DNA from: Bradyrhizobium erythrophlei
Lineage (GTDB): Bacteria; Pseudomonadota; Alphaproteobacteria; Rhizobiales; Xanthobacteraceae
Reading direction: 5' to 3'
Assembly: GCF_900142985.1 (NCBI RefSeq)
Contig: NZ_LT670849.1
Location: 434,001-498,000, forward strand
Length of the DNA stretch: 64,000 nt
A program made the translations under genes and the position numbers. Below, in pieces: positions 1 through 7,943 of this stretch (positions are counted from its first letter, which is position 1; the number at the start of each line of letters is the position of its first letter). The notes under the pieces were generated by a model, which was not told the origin of the DNA, made no database searches, and was given only the letters and a program-made list of their open reading frames with translations.

Positions 1-544
1 CCGCGATCTCCATTTCGCGGTCAATGGTGCTTTTGCGGCGGACCTCGGTCGGATGCGCGGTCAGCACCGGACTGACCAGCGCGGAATCAAAGAACTTGCG
101 CAAATTCGCCGTGCTGATACCGGCCGTGCGCGCATGCAGCAGCGTCCTCGCCAGCGTTCCTGGCCGCGGCGTTTCGGCCGCCTTGGAGCTTTGCCGCATC
201 CGGCGAATATTGTTCTGGTCTTCGGCGATGTTGGCGAGGTGCGAGAAATAGCTGAAGGCGCGAACGATACGCAGCGTCTGGCTGATCGACATACTGTCGA
301 GGATGCGCTCGAGCTCGCCCCTCGCCGCCTTGTCGTCGCCACGATGGAACTGGATCGAGGTCTGGCGGATACGCTCGACCAGGTCGAAGACATCGGCGCC
401 TTCCTGGTCGCGGACGGTGTCGCCCAGAATGCGCCCGAGCAGGCGGATATCGTTTCGCAGCCGGACGTCTTCCTCGAGGGCGGCGCTTTCCTCGTTGCGG
501 CCGGATTCCAGCCCGGTGTCAGAAAGCACGATCTGAGAAGACAT
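1..544 (-). CDS. ppc: Phosphoenolpyruvate carboxylase, N-terminal part (cut by window edge)
   Basis: The gene reads leftwards from an ATG at 544 and runs off the window, leaving about 181 N-terminal residues. The translation starts [11 protein letters not shown] and contains two stretches typical of bacterial PEP carboxylase: [15 protein letters not shown] followed by LVERIRQTS, and, near the cut, [13 protein letters not shown], which carries the conserved TAHPTE motif around the catalytic His. The enzyme carboxylates PEP to oxaloacetate in the cytoplasm to refill the TCA cycle. Family members are about 900 residues, so roughly four fifths lie outside. It is divergent from the SDR at 733; the 188-base gap must hold both promoters. 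Identification rests on motifs and is firm; the start is the first ATG of the conserved frame. Confidence 0.93.
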   Translation of the reverse strand, partial: MSSQIVLSDTGLESGRNEESAALEEDVRLRNDIRLLGRILGDTVRDQEGADVFDLVERIRQTSIQFHRGDDKAARGELERILDSMSISQTLRIVRAFSYFSHLANIAEDQNNIRRMRQSSKAAETPRPGTLARTLLHARTAGISTANLRKFFDSALVSPVLTAHPTEVRRKSTIDREMEIA

Positions 545-732
545 CGCTGCAATGCTCCAGAAGCTGCCGGCTCCCTTTGAGTCGCAATTTTTGCGGCGCA
601 GCGCAAGACCAAGAAACGGGCGACCTGCCTGCTCGTGTCACGTTGGGCCCCGCCCGATAAAGCTTTACAGGGAAGCTTGGCCCGGTTCTTATCCGCTAAC
701 AGCGACGTAACCATAAGCGGGAGGATCCGGTC

Positions 733-1605
733 ATGTTCAGCGACAAACTTCTCGCGGATCGCCGAATCCTGGTCACGGGCGGCGGCACCGGGCTCGGCAA
801 GGCGATGGCCGCCCGCTTCCTTCAGCTCGGCGCCGAGGTCCATATCTGCGGACGCCGCAAGAGCGTCTGCGACGAGACCGCGACCGAATTGATGGACCTC
901 CATGGCGGCCGCGTCACCAGCCACGGCGTCGATATCCGCAACGCGGCTGCCGTCGACGAAATGGTCGACGCGATCTTCAAGGACGCGCCGCTGACCGACC
1001 TCATCAATAACGCGGCCGGCAATTTCATCGCCCGCACCGAAGAGCTCTCGCCGCGCGGTTTCGATGCGGTCGCCAATATCGTCATGCACGGCACGTTCTA
1101 TGTCACCCATGCCGTCGGCCGGCGCTGGATTGCCAGCAAGCTGCCCGGCAATGTGGTGTCGATCACCGTCACCTGGGTCCGCAACGGCAGCCCCTATGTG
1201 GTGCCCTCAGCCATGAGCAAGTCGGCAGTGCATGCCATGACGATGTCGCTGGCGGCCGAATGGGGCCGCTATGGCATCCGGCTGAACACGATTGCGCCGG
1301 GTGAAATTCCGACCGAAGGCATGAGCAAGCGAATCAAGCCGGGCGACGAAGCAGGCGCCCGCACCAAGGCGATGAATCCGATGGGCCGCGTCGGGACCAT
1401 GGAGGAACTGCAAAATCTCGCCGTGTTCCTGATTTCGGGCGGCTGCGACTGGATCAACGGCGAGACCATCGCCATGGACGGCGGCCAGGCCCTCGCCATG
1501 GGCGGCAACTTCTATCAGTTGCGCGAATGGTCCGACGCCGACTGGAACCAGGCCAAAGAAGCAATCAAGGCGCAGAACGAAAAAGACCGCGCGGCAAGGC
1601 AATGA
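733..1605 (+). CDS. SDR oxidoreductase of the 2,4-dienoyl-CoA reductase type
   Basis: A 290-residue short-chain dehydrogenase. TGGGTGLG (residues 15-22) is the cofactor loop and NNAAGNF (92-98) the structural Asn motif. NNAAGNFI, VVPSA-x-x-K, LAAEWGRYG and WING match mitochondrial-type 2,4-dienoyl-CoA reductase (DECR1) far better than FabG. By that alignment S159 and K163 correspond to catalytic Ser210 and Lys214 of human DECR1, but the Tyr199 position is W148, while a Tyr (Y155) sits at the Phe206 position. The likely role is NADPH-dependent reduction of unsaturated acyl-CoA in beta-oxidation; the substrate is inferred. GGGAGGA precedes the ATG. It is followed 94 bases later by an acyl-CoA ligase on the same strand, which supports a fatty-acid role. 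Confidence 0.8.
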   Translation: MFSDKLLADRRILVTGGGTGLGKAMAARFLQLGAEVHICGRRKSVCDETATELMDLHGGRVTSHGVDIRNAAAVDEMVDAIFKDAPLTDLINNAAGNFIARTEELSPRGFDAVANIVMHGTFYVTHAVGRRWIASKLPGNVVSITVTWVRNGSPYVVPSAMSKSAVHAMTMSLAAEWGRYGIRLNTIAPGEIPTEGMSKRIKPGDEAGARTKAMNPMGRVGTMEELQNLAVFLISGGCDWINGETIAMDGGQALAMGGNFYQLREWSDADWNQAKEAIKAQNEKDRAARQ

Positions 1606-1699
1606 AATTATCGCGGCGAAAGGCCGTGGCGAGGCGCTATTGTCTTTGGCGACAGATGCCGCCAAACTCCTGCACAAAATGATGGGCCGGGAGGAAGAC

Positions 1700-3277
1700 A
1701 TGGCCGCTTCGGAGCAGCCGACAAACCTTGCCGACATGGTGCATAGGCTTGCGAAGTCGCGAGCTAGCGCAGCAGCCTTCGAATTCGATGGACGCCGGAC
1801 CAGTTTCGCGGAATTCGATATTCTGACCAACCGCGTCGCCAACGGGTTGATCGCACTTGGCCTTCGCCCGCACGAGCGGATCGCCTATCTCGGCAAGAAC
1901 AGCGACGCCTATTTCGAACTTTTGCTGGGCGCCATGAAAGCCAATGTGGTGATGACCCCGGTCAATTGGCGGCTGGCTGCGCCCGAGATCGCCTTCATCG
2001 TGGCAGATTGCAAAGCGCCCGTTCTCTTCGTCGGCCCTGAATGCGTGGAGCAGGTTCGCGGCATTCGCACGCTGCTGCCGGAGTTGCGCGTGGCGATTGC
2101 GACCGAAGGTGGCGCGGGCGAATGGCAGGACTATCCGGCCTGGCGGGATGCACAAAGTCCTGACGATCCGGAGATCGAAATCGGCCGAAACGACGTTGCG
2201 ATCCAGCTCTATACTTCGGGCACGACCGGAAAGCCGAAGGGCGCCATGCTGTCGCACGCCAACCTCCTCAATCTGCTCGAGAACGGCGACGGCGAAGACG
2301 CCGACTGGAATCGATGGACCGCGGACGACGTCTCGCTGGTAGCCATGCCGATCTTCCATATCGGCGGCTCCGGCTGGGGACTGCTTGGCCTTTATCACGG
2401 CGCCAAGGGTGTGATCGCCCGGGAGTTCGATCCTACCCGCGTGCTCGATTTCATCGAACACGACCAAATCACCAAGCTGTTCCTGGTCCCGGCCGCGATG
2501 CAGTTTATGGTTCGGCAGCCCCGCGCGCGCACCATCGATTTCTCGCGCCTGAAGTACATTCTGTACGGTGCTTCCCCGATTCCCGCGGCTTTGCTCAAGG
2601 AATGTATCGAGGTGTTCGGCTGTGGCTTTGTACAGGTCTACGGCATGACTGAGACCACAGGCAGCATTGTCGCGCTTGCGCCCGAAGATCATGTCGAGGG
2701 ATTGGAGCGGATGCGTTCCGCCGGCAAGGCGCTTCCGGGCGTCGAGCTTGCAATCCTCGACGTCGACGGCAAGCACTTGCCACGCGGTCAGGTCGGCGAG
2801 ATCGCAACCAGGTCCGGCTCCAACATGGTGGGTTACTGGAATTCACCGGAAGCGACGGCCAAGACCATCGACCGTGACGGCTGGCTGCGCACCGGAGACG
2901 CCGGCTACATCGACACGGACGGCTATCTCTACATACAAGACCGCATCAAGGACATGATCATCTCCGGCGGCGAAAATATCTACCCGGCCGAAGTCGAGAG
3001 CACCGTCTGCGACCACCCCGATGTCGCCGAAGCCGCCGTCATCGGCATACCGGACGATACCTGGGGCGAGACGGTGAGAGCGGTCGTGGTGTTAAGACCG
3101 GGCAGGCAGACGACCGCAGCAGATATTATTGGCTTCACGCGCACGCGTATCGCGGCATTCAAGACGCCGAAGTCAGTGGATTTCATCGACGCCTTGCCTC
3201 GTAATGCTTCCGGCAAGATTCTGCGCCGCCTTCTGCGCGATCCTTATTGGGCAGGAAAAGAGCGACAGGTGAATTGA
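1700..3277 (+). CDS. Acyl-CoA ligase (AMP-dependent synthetase family)
   Basis: A 525-residue ANL-superfamily enzyme that activates a carboxylic acid through an acyl-adenylate to its CoA ester. Visible core motifs: YTSGTTGKPKG (171-181, P-loop), YGMTETTGS (314-322), GWLRTGD (394-400), DRIKDMIISGGENIYPAEVE (414-433) and the catalytic-Lys region PRNASGKILRR near the C terminus. The frame is open back to a TTG at 1640, but the ATG at 1700 has GGGAGGAAG a few bases upstream and begins at the usual N terminus, so it was chosen. The exact acid cannot be read from sequence; medium/long-chain fatty acids are most likely given the preceding dienoyl-CoA-reductase-like SDR. The next gene starts 27 bases downstream, suggesting one transcript. 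Confidence 0.88.
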   Translation: MAASEQPTNLADMVHRLAKSRASAAAFEFDGRRTSFAEFDILTNRVANGLIALGLRPHERIAYLGKNSDAYFELLLGAMKANVVMTPVNWRLAAPEIAFIVADCKAPVLFVGPECVEQVRGIRTLLPELRVAIATEGGAGEWQDYPAWRDAQSPDDPEIEIGRNDVAIQLYTSGTTGKPKGAMLSHANLLNLLENGDGEDADWNRWTADDVSLVAMPIFHIGGSGWGLLGLYHGAKGVIAREFDPTRVLDFIEHDQITKLFLVPAAMQFMVRQPRARTIDFSRLKYILYGASPIPAALLKECIEVFGCGFVQVYGMTETTGSIVALAPEDHVEGLERMRSAGKALPGVELAILDVDGKHLPRGQVGEIATRSGSNMVGYWNSPEATAKTIDRDGWLRTGDAGYIDTDGYLYIQDRIKDMIISGGENIYPAEVESTVCDHPDVAEAAVIGIPDDTWGETVRAVVVLRPGRQTTAADIIGFTRTRIAAFKTPKSVDFIDALPRNASGKILRRLLRDPYWAGKERQVN

Positions 3278-3303
3278 GCAACAGGGAAGCTGAGAAAAGC
3301 GGA

Positions 3304-4287
3304 ATGCAAGGTCAGGGACCACGATGGTATGCGCGCACGCTTGGCTTGCTCGCGCTGCTCGCGATCGGCCTTCCCTTGCACGCAAGCGCCGGCGATTATC
3401 CCGAGCGAACCATCAAGATCGTCGTGCCCTTCCCTGCCGGCGGGCCCACCGATGTGGCGGCGAGGCTGATCGCGCAATCGCTGGCGACCAGGTTCGGCAA
3501 GGGCGTCGTGGTTGAAAACCATCCGGGCGCGGGAGGCCGGATCGGTGCCAAGGTGGTCGCGGCCGCCACGCCCGACGGCTACACCTTGTTGCTCGGCGGC
3601 ACCAACGTCAATGCGATCGGTGCGATCTTCACCGATCTCGGCTTCGACCCGGTCAAGTCCTTTGCGCCGATCGCAGTGGTCTGCATCGATTCGCTTGCCA
3701 TCGCGCTCTCGCCGCGCGTGCCCGCCGATAACTTCAAGGAATTCATCGTTTACGCGAAGGATCATCCGGGAAAACTGAAATACGGCGCCTCGCCCGGCAT
3801 CTACACGCAGTTTGCCGGCGAGTATTTCAAGCTGAAGACCGGCACCGACATCCTGTTCGTGCCCTACAAGGGCGGTGCGCCCGCGGTAACGGATGCGCTG
3901 GGCGGTCACATCGAAATGGTCGTCAACAACAAGTCCAATCTGCTGCCACAGTTCAAGGACGGAAAACTGAAGGCGCTTGCCGTGACCAGCAAGGAGCGGT
4001 GGCCGGAATTGCCGCAAACCCCGACGATGCGCGAGGTCGGCATCCTCGGTTTTCCGGAAGAGGTTCTGTTCGGCCTGCTTGCGCCTGCCGGAACCCCACG
4101 GGCGATCGTCATGCGGCTCAACAGCGCGGTGAATGAGGCGCTTCGGTCGGCGGAAGTCCGCGCCAGCCTTGACGGCATCGGGGTCGATGTCCGGGCCGGA
4201 ACGCCGGAAACGTTCGCGGCCGCGCTCGACGAACAGGCCCGCGAATGGAAGCGTGTGATCGAGGAGACCGGCATCCAGGTGGAGTGA
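3304..4287 (+). CDS. Tripartite tricarboxylate transporter (TctC/Bug) substrate-binding protein
   Basis: A 327-residue periplasmic binding protein. Residues 1-30 form a Sec signal peptide (positive start, LGLLALLAIGLPL core, cleavage near ASA-GD). The mature start DYPERTIKIVVPFPAGGPTD and the later PYKGGAPAVTDALGGHI segment are diagnostic of the Bug/TctC family, which captures carboxylates for a TctAB membrane pair. No tctA or tctB lies in the window, so it is an orphan receptor here, as is common for Bug proteins in beta- and alphaproteobacteria. The frame extends upstream to a TTG at 3247 inside the ligase gene; the ATG at 3304 gives the normal length and signal peptide. It probably shares a transcript with the ligase. 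It is followed by a paired hairpin element. Confidence 0.86.
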   Translation: MQGQGPRWYARTLGLLALLAIGLPLHASAGDYPERTIKIVVPFPAGGPTDVAARLIAQSLATRFGKGVVVENHPGAGGRIGAKVVAAATPDGYTLLLGGTNVNAIGAIFTDLGFDPVKSFAPIAVVCIDSLAIALSPRVPADNFKEFIVYAKDHPGKLKYGASPGIYTQFAGEYFKLKTGTDILFVPYKGGAPAVTDALGGHIEMVVNNKSNLLPQFKDGKLKALAVTSKERWPELPQTPTMREVGILGFPEEVLFGLLAPAGTPRAIVMRLNSAVNEALRSAEVRASLDGIGVDVRAGTPETFAAALDEQAREWKRVIEETGIQVE

Positions 4288-4292
4288 CGGCT

Positions 4293-4369
4293 CTAGTGCC
4301 CACTTTCCGAAGTTCGTGTTACACCTCAGCACGCACCTTTCACGAACTTCGGAAAGTTATGGGCACTAG
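4293..4369. repeat. Bulged palindrome A (first member of hairpin pair 1)
   Basis: A 77-base inverted repeat. The left arm 4293-4318 pairs with the right arm 4341-4369. The outer stem is CTAGTGCCC/GGGCACTAG (9 bp) and the inner stem is 17 bp ending in GAAGTTCGTG; the right arm carries three extra bases (TAT, 4358-4360) between the two stems. The loop is 22 bases. It lies directly after the TctC-type gene stop and 12 bases before palindrome B, in a gap between convergent genes. It could act as a bidirectional transcription terminator or be a dispersed mobile palindrome; no T-run follows the stem. Confidence 0.85.
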
Positions 4370-4381
4370 CAATCTATGATT

Positions 4382-4460
4382 CTAGTGCCGCTTTGCTATT
4401 TGAAGTTCCTGGATCGAATTCGCCGCTTGTGGTGCAGGAACTTCAAATAGGCGGCACTAG
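4382..4460. repeat. Bulged palindrome B (second member of hairpin pair 1)
   Basis: A 79-base inverted repeat. The left arm 4382-4411 pairs with the right arm 4435-4460. The outer stem is CTAGTGCCGC/GCGGCACTAG (10 bp) and the inner stem is 16 bp ending in GAAGTTCCTG; four extra bases (TTTG, 4392-4395) sit in the left arm, so the bulge faces that of palindrome A. The loop is 23 bases. The terminal CTAG overlaps the stop codon of the minus-strand monooxygenase gene (TAG at 4457-4459). Confidence 0.85.
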
Positions 4461-6115
4461 ACCGCCGCGATCCCCGCTGTCTCCGCCGACGTCATCGCAA
4501 AACCGCGATAACCCTTGGCCGCGACCTCGTCGCAGATGCGGCGATAGGCGCCGACGCCCCCGATATAGGGCATGAAGATGCGCGGCTTGCCGGGAATGTT
4601 GGCGCCCATGTACCAGGAGTTCGCCTGCGGATAGAGCGTCATCTGCGCGACTTCGTTGACATGGGCGACCCATTTGTCTTCCGCCTCGGCCGCGGCTTCG
4701 ATGATCGCATGGCCTCGTTCGCGCATGGACGCGAGGCAATCGGCAATCCAGTCGACATGCTGCTCGATCGAGACAATCATGTTGCTAAGCACCGACGGGC
4801 TGCCGGGGCCAGTGATGATGAAGAGATTGGGGAAACCTCCGCTCATCAGGCCGAGATAGGTTTTCGGACCTTCGGCCCATTTTCGATTCAGCGTCATGCC
4901 GCCGCGGCCGCGAATGTCGATCTTTGCCACCGAGCCGGTCATCGCGTCGAATCCGGTCGCCAGCACCAGCGCATCGACCTCATAGTCCCGCCCACCCGCA
5001 CGGACCGCGCCGGGCAGGATTTCCTCGATGCCGCCGGCGCTGATATCGACCAACGTCACATTGGGCCGGTTGAAGGTTGCGTAATAGTCGGTGTCGACGC
5101 AAAGGCGCTTGGAACCGAACGGATAATTTTCAGGCTGCAACAACTTCGCCGTCTCGCGATCCCTAACGGTCTCCGCGATCTTGCCGCGAACGAATTCGGC
5201 GGCGGTGTCGTTGGCGGCCTTGTCGATCACGAGATTGTTGTACGCAACCAGAAACGGCAATCCGCCCCTGGCCCAGCGATCCTCGTATCGAGCCCGCCTT
5301 GCATTTTCGCCGTCATCGAACGCACCGCGATCGGGAAGTTCGGTATAGATGCCGTTGCGCGTTTCCTCCCGCGCAAAGCGCCTGATCTCGGGATAATTCT
5401 CGCGGAACGCATCGCGCGCTTGTTCGGTCAGCGGCACATTGCGGGCGGGAATCGAGAAATTCGGCGTGCGCTGGAAGACAAAAAGGTGGCTCGCCTGTTG
5501 AGAAATCAACGGCACCGACTGGATCGCAGAAGAACCGGTGCCGACAACGCCGACACGCTGGCCCGCGAAATCGATGCTCTCATGCGGCCATTGGCCGGTG
5601 TGATAGACCTTGCCGGTGAATTCGGACAAACCCTTGATGTCCGGAATTCTGGCGTTGGACAGACACCCCGTCGCCAGCACGACAAATCTTGCGCGCACCG
5701 GACGGTGATTGGAAACCGTGAGGCTCCACGTGCCGCTCACCTCATTGAATTCGGCGCGCTCGACGCGTGTGTTGAACGAGATGTCGGCGCGCAGGTTGAA
5801 GCGATCGGCGACATGGTTGGCGTATTCCAGGATTTCCGGCTGCGACGCGTAACGCTCGCTCCAGTTCCATTCCTGCTGCAATTCTTCCGAGAACGAATAG
5901 GAGTATTGCATGCTTTCGACGTCGCAGCGCGCGCCGGGATACCGGTTCCAGTACCAGGTGCCGCCGACGCCGGCGCCCTGCTCGTAGACGTGCGCCGAGA
6001 ACCCCAGTCCGCGCAGCCGGTAGAGCATATAGAGTCCGGCAAAACCGGCGCCGACCACCACGACGTCGAAGGCCTCTTCCCGGCCTTGGTTCGGAACGGA
6101 TGGCGCGGTGGACAT
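4457..6115 (-). CDS. Flavin-containing Baeyer-Villiger monooxygenase
   Basis: A 552-residue class I flavoprotein monooxygenase. GAGFAGL (22-28) is the FAD Rossmann motif and GTGSSA (192-197) the NADPH Rossmann motif. Between them FTGKVYHTGQWP (166-177) fits the Baeyer-Villiger fingerprint F-x-G-x3-H-x3-W-P exactly. The later KRLCVDTDYY segment matches the region holding the catalytic Arg of phenylacetone and cyclohexanone monooxygenases. Length equals that of those enzymes. The reaction inserts oxygen next to a ketone to give an ester or lactone; the ketone is unknown. The ATG at 6115 has GGGAG upstream; a TTG three bases earlier is less likely. It is divergent from the thiolase-like gene. 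The stop codon lies inside a palindromic repeat. Confidence 0.9.
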   Translation of the reverse strand: MSTAPSVPNQGREEAFDVVVVGAGFAGLYMLYRLRGLGFSAHVYEQGAGVGGTWYWNRYPGARCDVESMQYSYSFSEELQQEWNWSERYASQPEILEYANHVADRFNLRADISFNTRVERAEFNEVSGTWSLTVSNHRPVRARFVVLATGCLSNARIPDIKGLSEFTGKVYHTGQWPHESIDFAGQRVGVVGTGSSAIQSVPLISQQASHLFVFQRTPNFSIPARNVPLTEQARDAFRENYPEIRRFAREETRNGIYTELPDRGAFDDGENARRARYEDRWARGGLPFLVAYNNLVIDKAANDTAAEFVRGKIAETVRDRETAKLLQPENYPFGSKRLCVDTDYYATFNRPNVTLVDISAGGIEEILPGAVRAGGRDYEVDALVLATGFDAMTGSVAKIDIRGRGGMTLNRKWAEGPKTYLGLMSGGFPNLFIITGPGSPSVLSNMIVSIEQHVDWIADCLASMRERGHAIIEAAAEAEDKWVAHVNEVAQMTLYPQANSWYMGANIPGKPRIFMPYIGGVGAYRRICDEVAAKGYRGFAMTSAETAGIAAV

Positions 6116-6275
6116 CAAGGCGCTCCCTCAAGTCTTATTCATTGAGCGCAAGCATTCTCCCGGCGAGGCAAAATCGCAAGCAGGAAAATGACTGCGCGAT
6201 ATTCTACGTCGCGGGACACGCATTCTTCTTTGCCGGCCGGCGGCGTGATACATGCTGCTCGGGAGGACACGCAAA

Positions 6276-7790
6276 ATGAGCCCGTCGCACCCGCCCGCGG
6301 ACCGAACTCCCGTCATCGTCGGCATCGGTGAAATCACCGACCGGCCGAGCGAGATCACGGATGGCCTCGAGCCGCTCGTTCTGCTGGTTGAGGCGCTCAA
6401 GCGGGCCGAAGCTGACAGCGGCGTGAAATGGCTCGGCGAGATCGACTCGCTCGACGTCGTCAATTTTCTCAGCTGGCGCTATCGCGAGCCGGAACAGCTG
6501 CTTTCATCGCGGCTCGGTATCCGGCCGAAGCACGTCTATTATGGGCCGGTCGGCGGTGAAAGTCCGATCCGCCACCTGCATGAAGCGGCCCAGCGCATCG
6601 CGCGCGGCGAATGCAGCGTGGCGGCGGTCTGCGGCGCCGAAGCGCAGAGCACGGCGACAAGGGCCGAGCGGGCCGGCGTCACGCTGCCCTGGACGCCGTT
6701 CGCTCACGATGTCGAGGAGCCCAAGCGCGGTGCGGCATTCCAGAAGCCGCTCGCCGTCAAGCTTGGCGTGTTCCGCCCCGTCAGCGTCTATCCATTTTAC
6801 GAAGCGGCCGCCGCAGCGCATTGGGGCAAGACACCGCGCGAGGCGATGGCCGAATCCGGCGCGTTGTGGTCGGCCTATTCGCAAGCGGCTGGCGAAAATC
6901 CGAATGCCTGGCTGAAACGGCGCTTCACGCCGGAAGAGATCACGACGCCTTCGGCCGACAATCGGCTGATCGCGTGGCCCTATACCAAGCTCATGGTCGC
7001 CAATCCGACCGTCAATATGGGTGGCGCGCTCTTGCTGACGAATCTCGCCAAAGCGCGTGCGGCCGGCATCGCCGAGCACAGACTGGTCTACCTCGTCGGT
7101 GGCGCATCGGCGCAAGAGCCGCGCGACTACCTCGAGCGCGACCAGTTCGTTGAAAGCCATGCCCAGAACGCGGTGCTGACGGCAACTCTCGATCTCGCCG
7201 GCGGCCGCGCCGAGGCCTTTGGCGCGATCGAACTTTATAGCTGCTTTCCCTGCGTCCCGAAGATGGCGCGCCGCACGCTCGGGTTGGGCGCGGACGTCAT
7301 GCCGACCGTCACCGGCGGGCTGACGTTCTTCGGCGCACCGCTCAACACCTATATGACCCACGCGGCTTGCGCCATGGTGCGAAAGCTGCGCGGCGGCGTT
7401 AAACTCGGCCTGCTCTACGGCCAGGGTGGCTTTGTCACCAAGCACCACGCACTGATCTTGTCACGGGACGCGCCGTCAGAGCCGCTGGCGCAGGACACCA
7501 GCGTTCAGCACGAGGCTGATCGCCATCGCGGGCCGGTGCCGCCATTTGTGACGGAGGCCGGCGGCCAGGCGACCGTCGAAAGCTTCACCGCGATCTACGG
7601 CCGCGACAACGAGATCGAGCATGGCGTGGTGATGCTGCGGACGGAGGATAATTCGCGCACATTGGCGCGGGTGCCTGCCCACGACCGCCAGACGCTGGCG
7701 CATCTACTGAATATCGACCGCAGTCCGATCGGCTCGTCCGGCGCGATTTCTCGCGCCGACGATGGCGTGCTGGAATGGCGGGTGGGATAA
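6276..7790 (+). CDS. Thiolase-like protein type 1 (TLP1 family)
   Basis: A 504-residue thiolase-fold protein. The core shows VNMGGALLLTNLAKARAAG, ELYSCFPC and a GG-x7-PLNTYMTH stretch. Where true thiolases carry the nucleophilic Cys (C-x-S-G) this protein reads VGGESPIRHL, so the acyl-accepting Cys appears absent. The C-terminal 90 or so residues, past the thiolase fold, resemble the additional C-terminal domain of mycobacterial TLP1 proteins. A Claisen thiolase role is therefore doubtful; CoA-ester binding or aldolase-type C-C cleavage is possible. The ATG at 6276 follows GGGAGGAC at normal spacing and is preferred to the ATG at 6252. Neighbouring lipid genes suggest an acyl-CoA substrate. 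Confidence 0.78.
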   Translation: MSPSHPPADRTPVIVGIGEITDRPSEITDGLEPLVLLVEALKRAEADSGVKWLGEIDSLDVVNFLSWRYREPEQLLSSRLGIRPKHVYYGPVGGESPIRHLHEAAQRIARGECSVAAVCGAEAQSTATRAERAGVTLPWTPFAHDVEEPKRGAAFQKPLAVKLGVFRPVSVYPFYEAAAAAHWGKTPREAMAESGALWSAYSQAAGENPNAWLKRRFTPEEITTPSADNRLIAWPYTKLMVANPTVNMGGALLLTNLAKARAAGIAEHRLVYLVGGASAQEPRDYLERDQFVESHAQNAVLTATLDLAGGRAEAFGAIELYSCFPCVPKMARRTLGLGADVMPTVTGGLTFFGAPLNTYMTHAACAMVRKLRGGVKLGLLYGQGGFVTKHHALILSRDAPSEPLAQDTSVQHEADRHRGPVPPFVTEAGGQATVESFTAIYGRDNEIEHGVVMLRTEDNSRTLARVPAHDRQTLAHLLNIDRSPIGSSGAISRADDGVLEWRVG

Positions 7791-7793
7791 CCT

Positions 7794-7921
7794 CGTGTCC
7801 CGGACGCGGTGCGGCGCGAAGCGCTGCTCCGCAGCGCCGGGACCCATGATCGCGTGGTGTCCCTGAAATAGGCCCCGGCTCAGCAGCGCATCGTTGCACG
7901 CTGCGCAGCATCCGGGGCACG
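7794..7921. repeat. Dispersed palindromic repeat, family 1, copy 1
   Basis: About 128 bases filling the gap between two convergent genes. It begins CGTGTCCCGGACGCG and ends GCAGCATCCGGGGCACG, which pair imperfectly; the middle holds GCCGGGACCCA and GGCCCCGGCTCAGCAGCGCA. The same framework recurs at 16226-16357 (reversed) and 27466-27571. It probably folds into a multi-arm RNA structure on either strand and may end transcription from both sides. Confidence 0.75.
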
Positions 7922-7943
7922 GCAAGGTCCGTCAGGGCCGCTT

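Noticed and set aside
660..678. AAGCTT...AAGCTT dyad in the ppc-SDR gap
   Set aside because: Only six bases per arm and a common string; no other support for an operator.
61..1110. Minus-strand open frame covering the ppc start and the SDR gene
   Set aside because: The true ppc frame (start 544) is different and carries TAHPTE; this frame spans two divergent genes and has no homology.
4661..6145. Plus-strand open frame of almost 500 codons
   Set aside because: It lies entirely opposite the monooxygenase gene, which has all fingerprints; no domain is visible in the frame.
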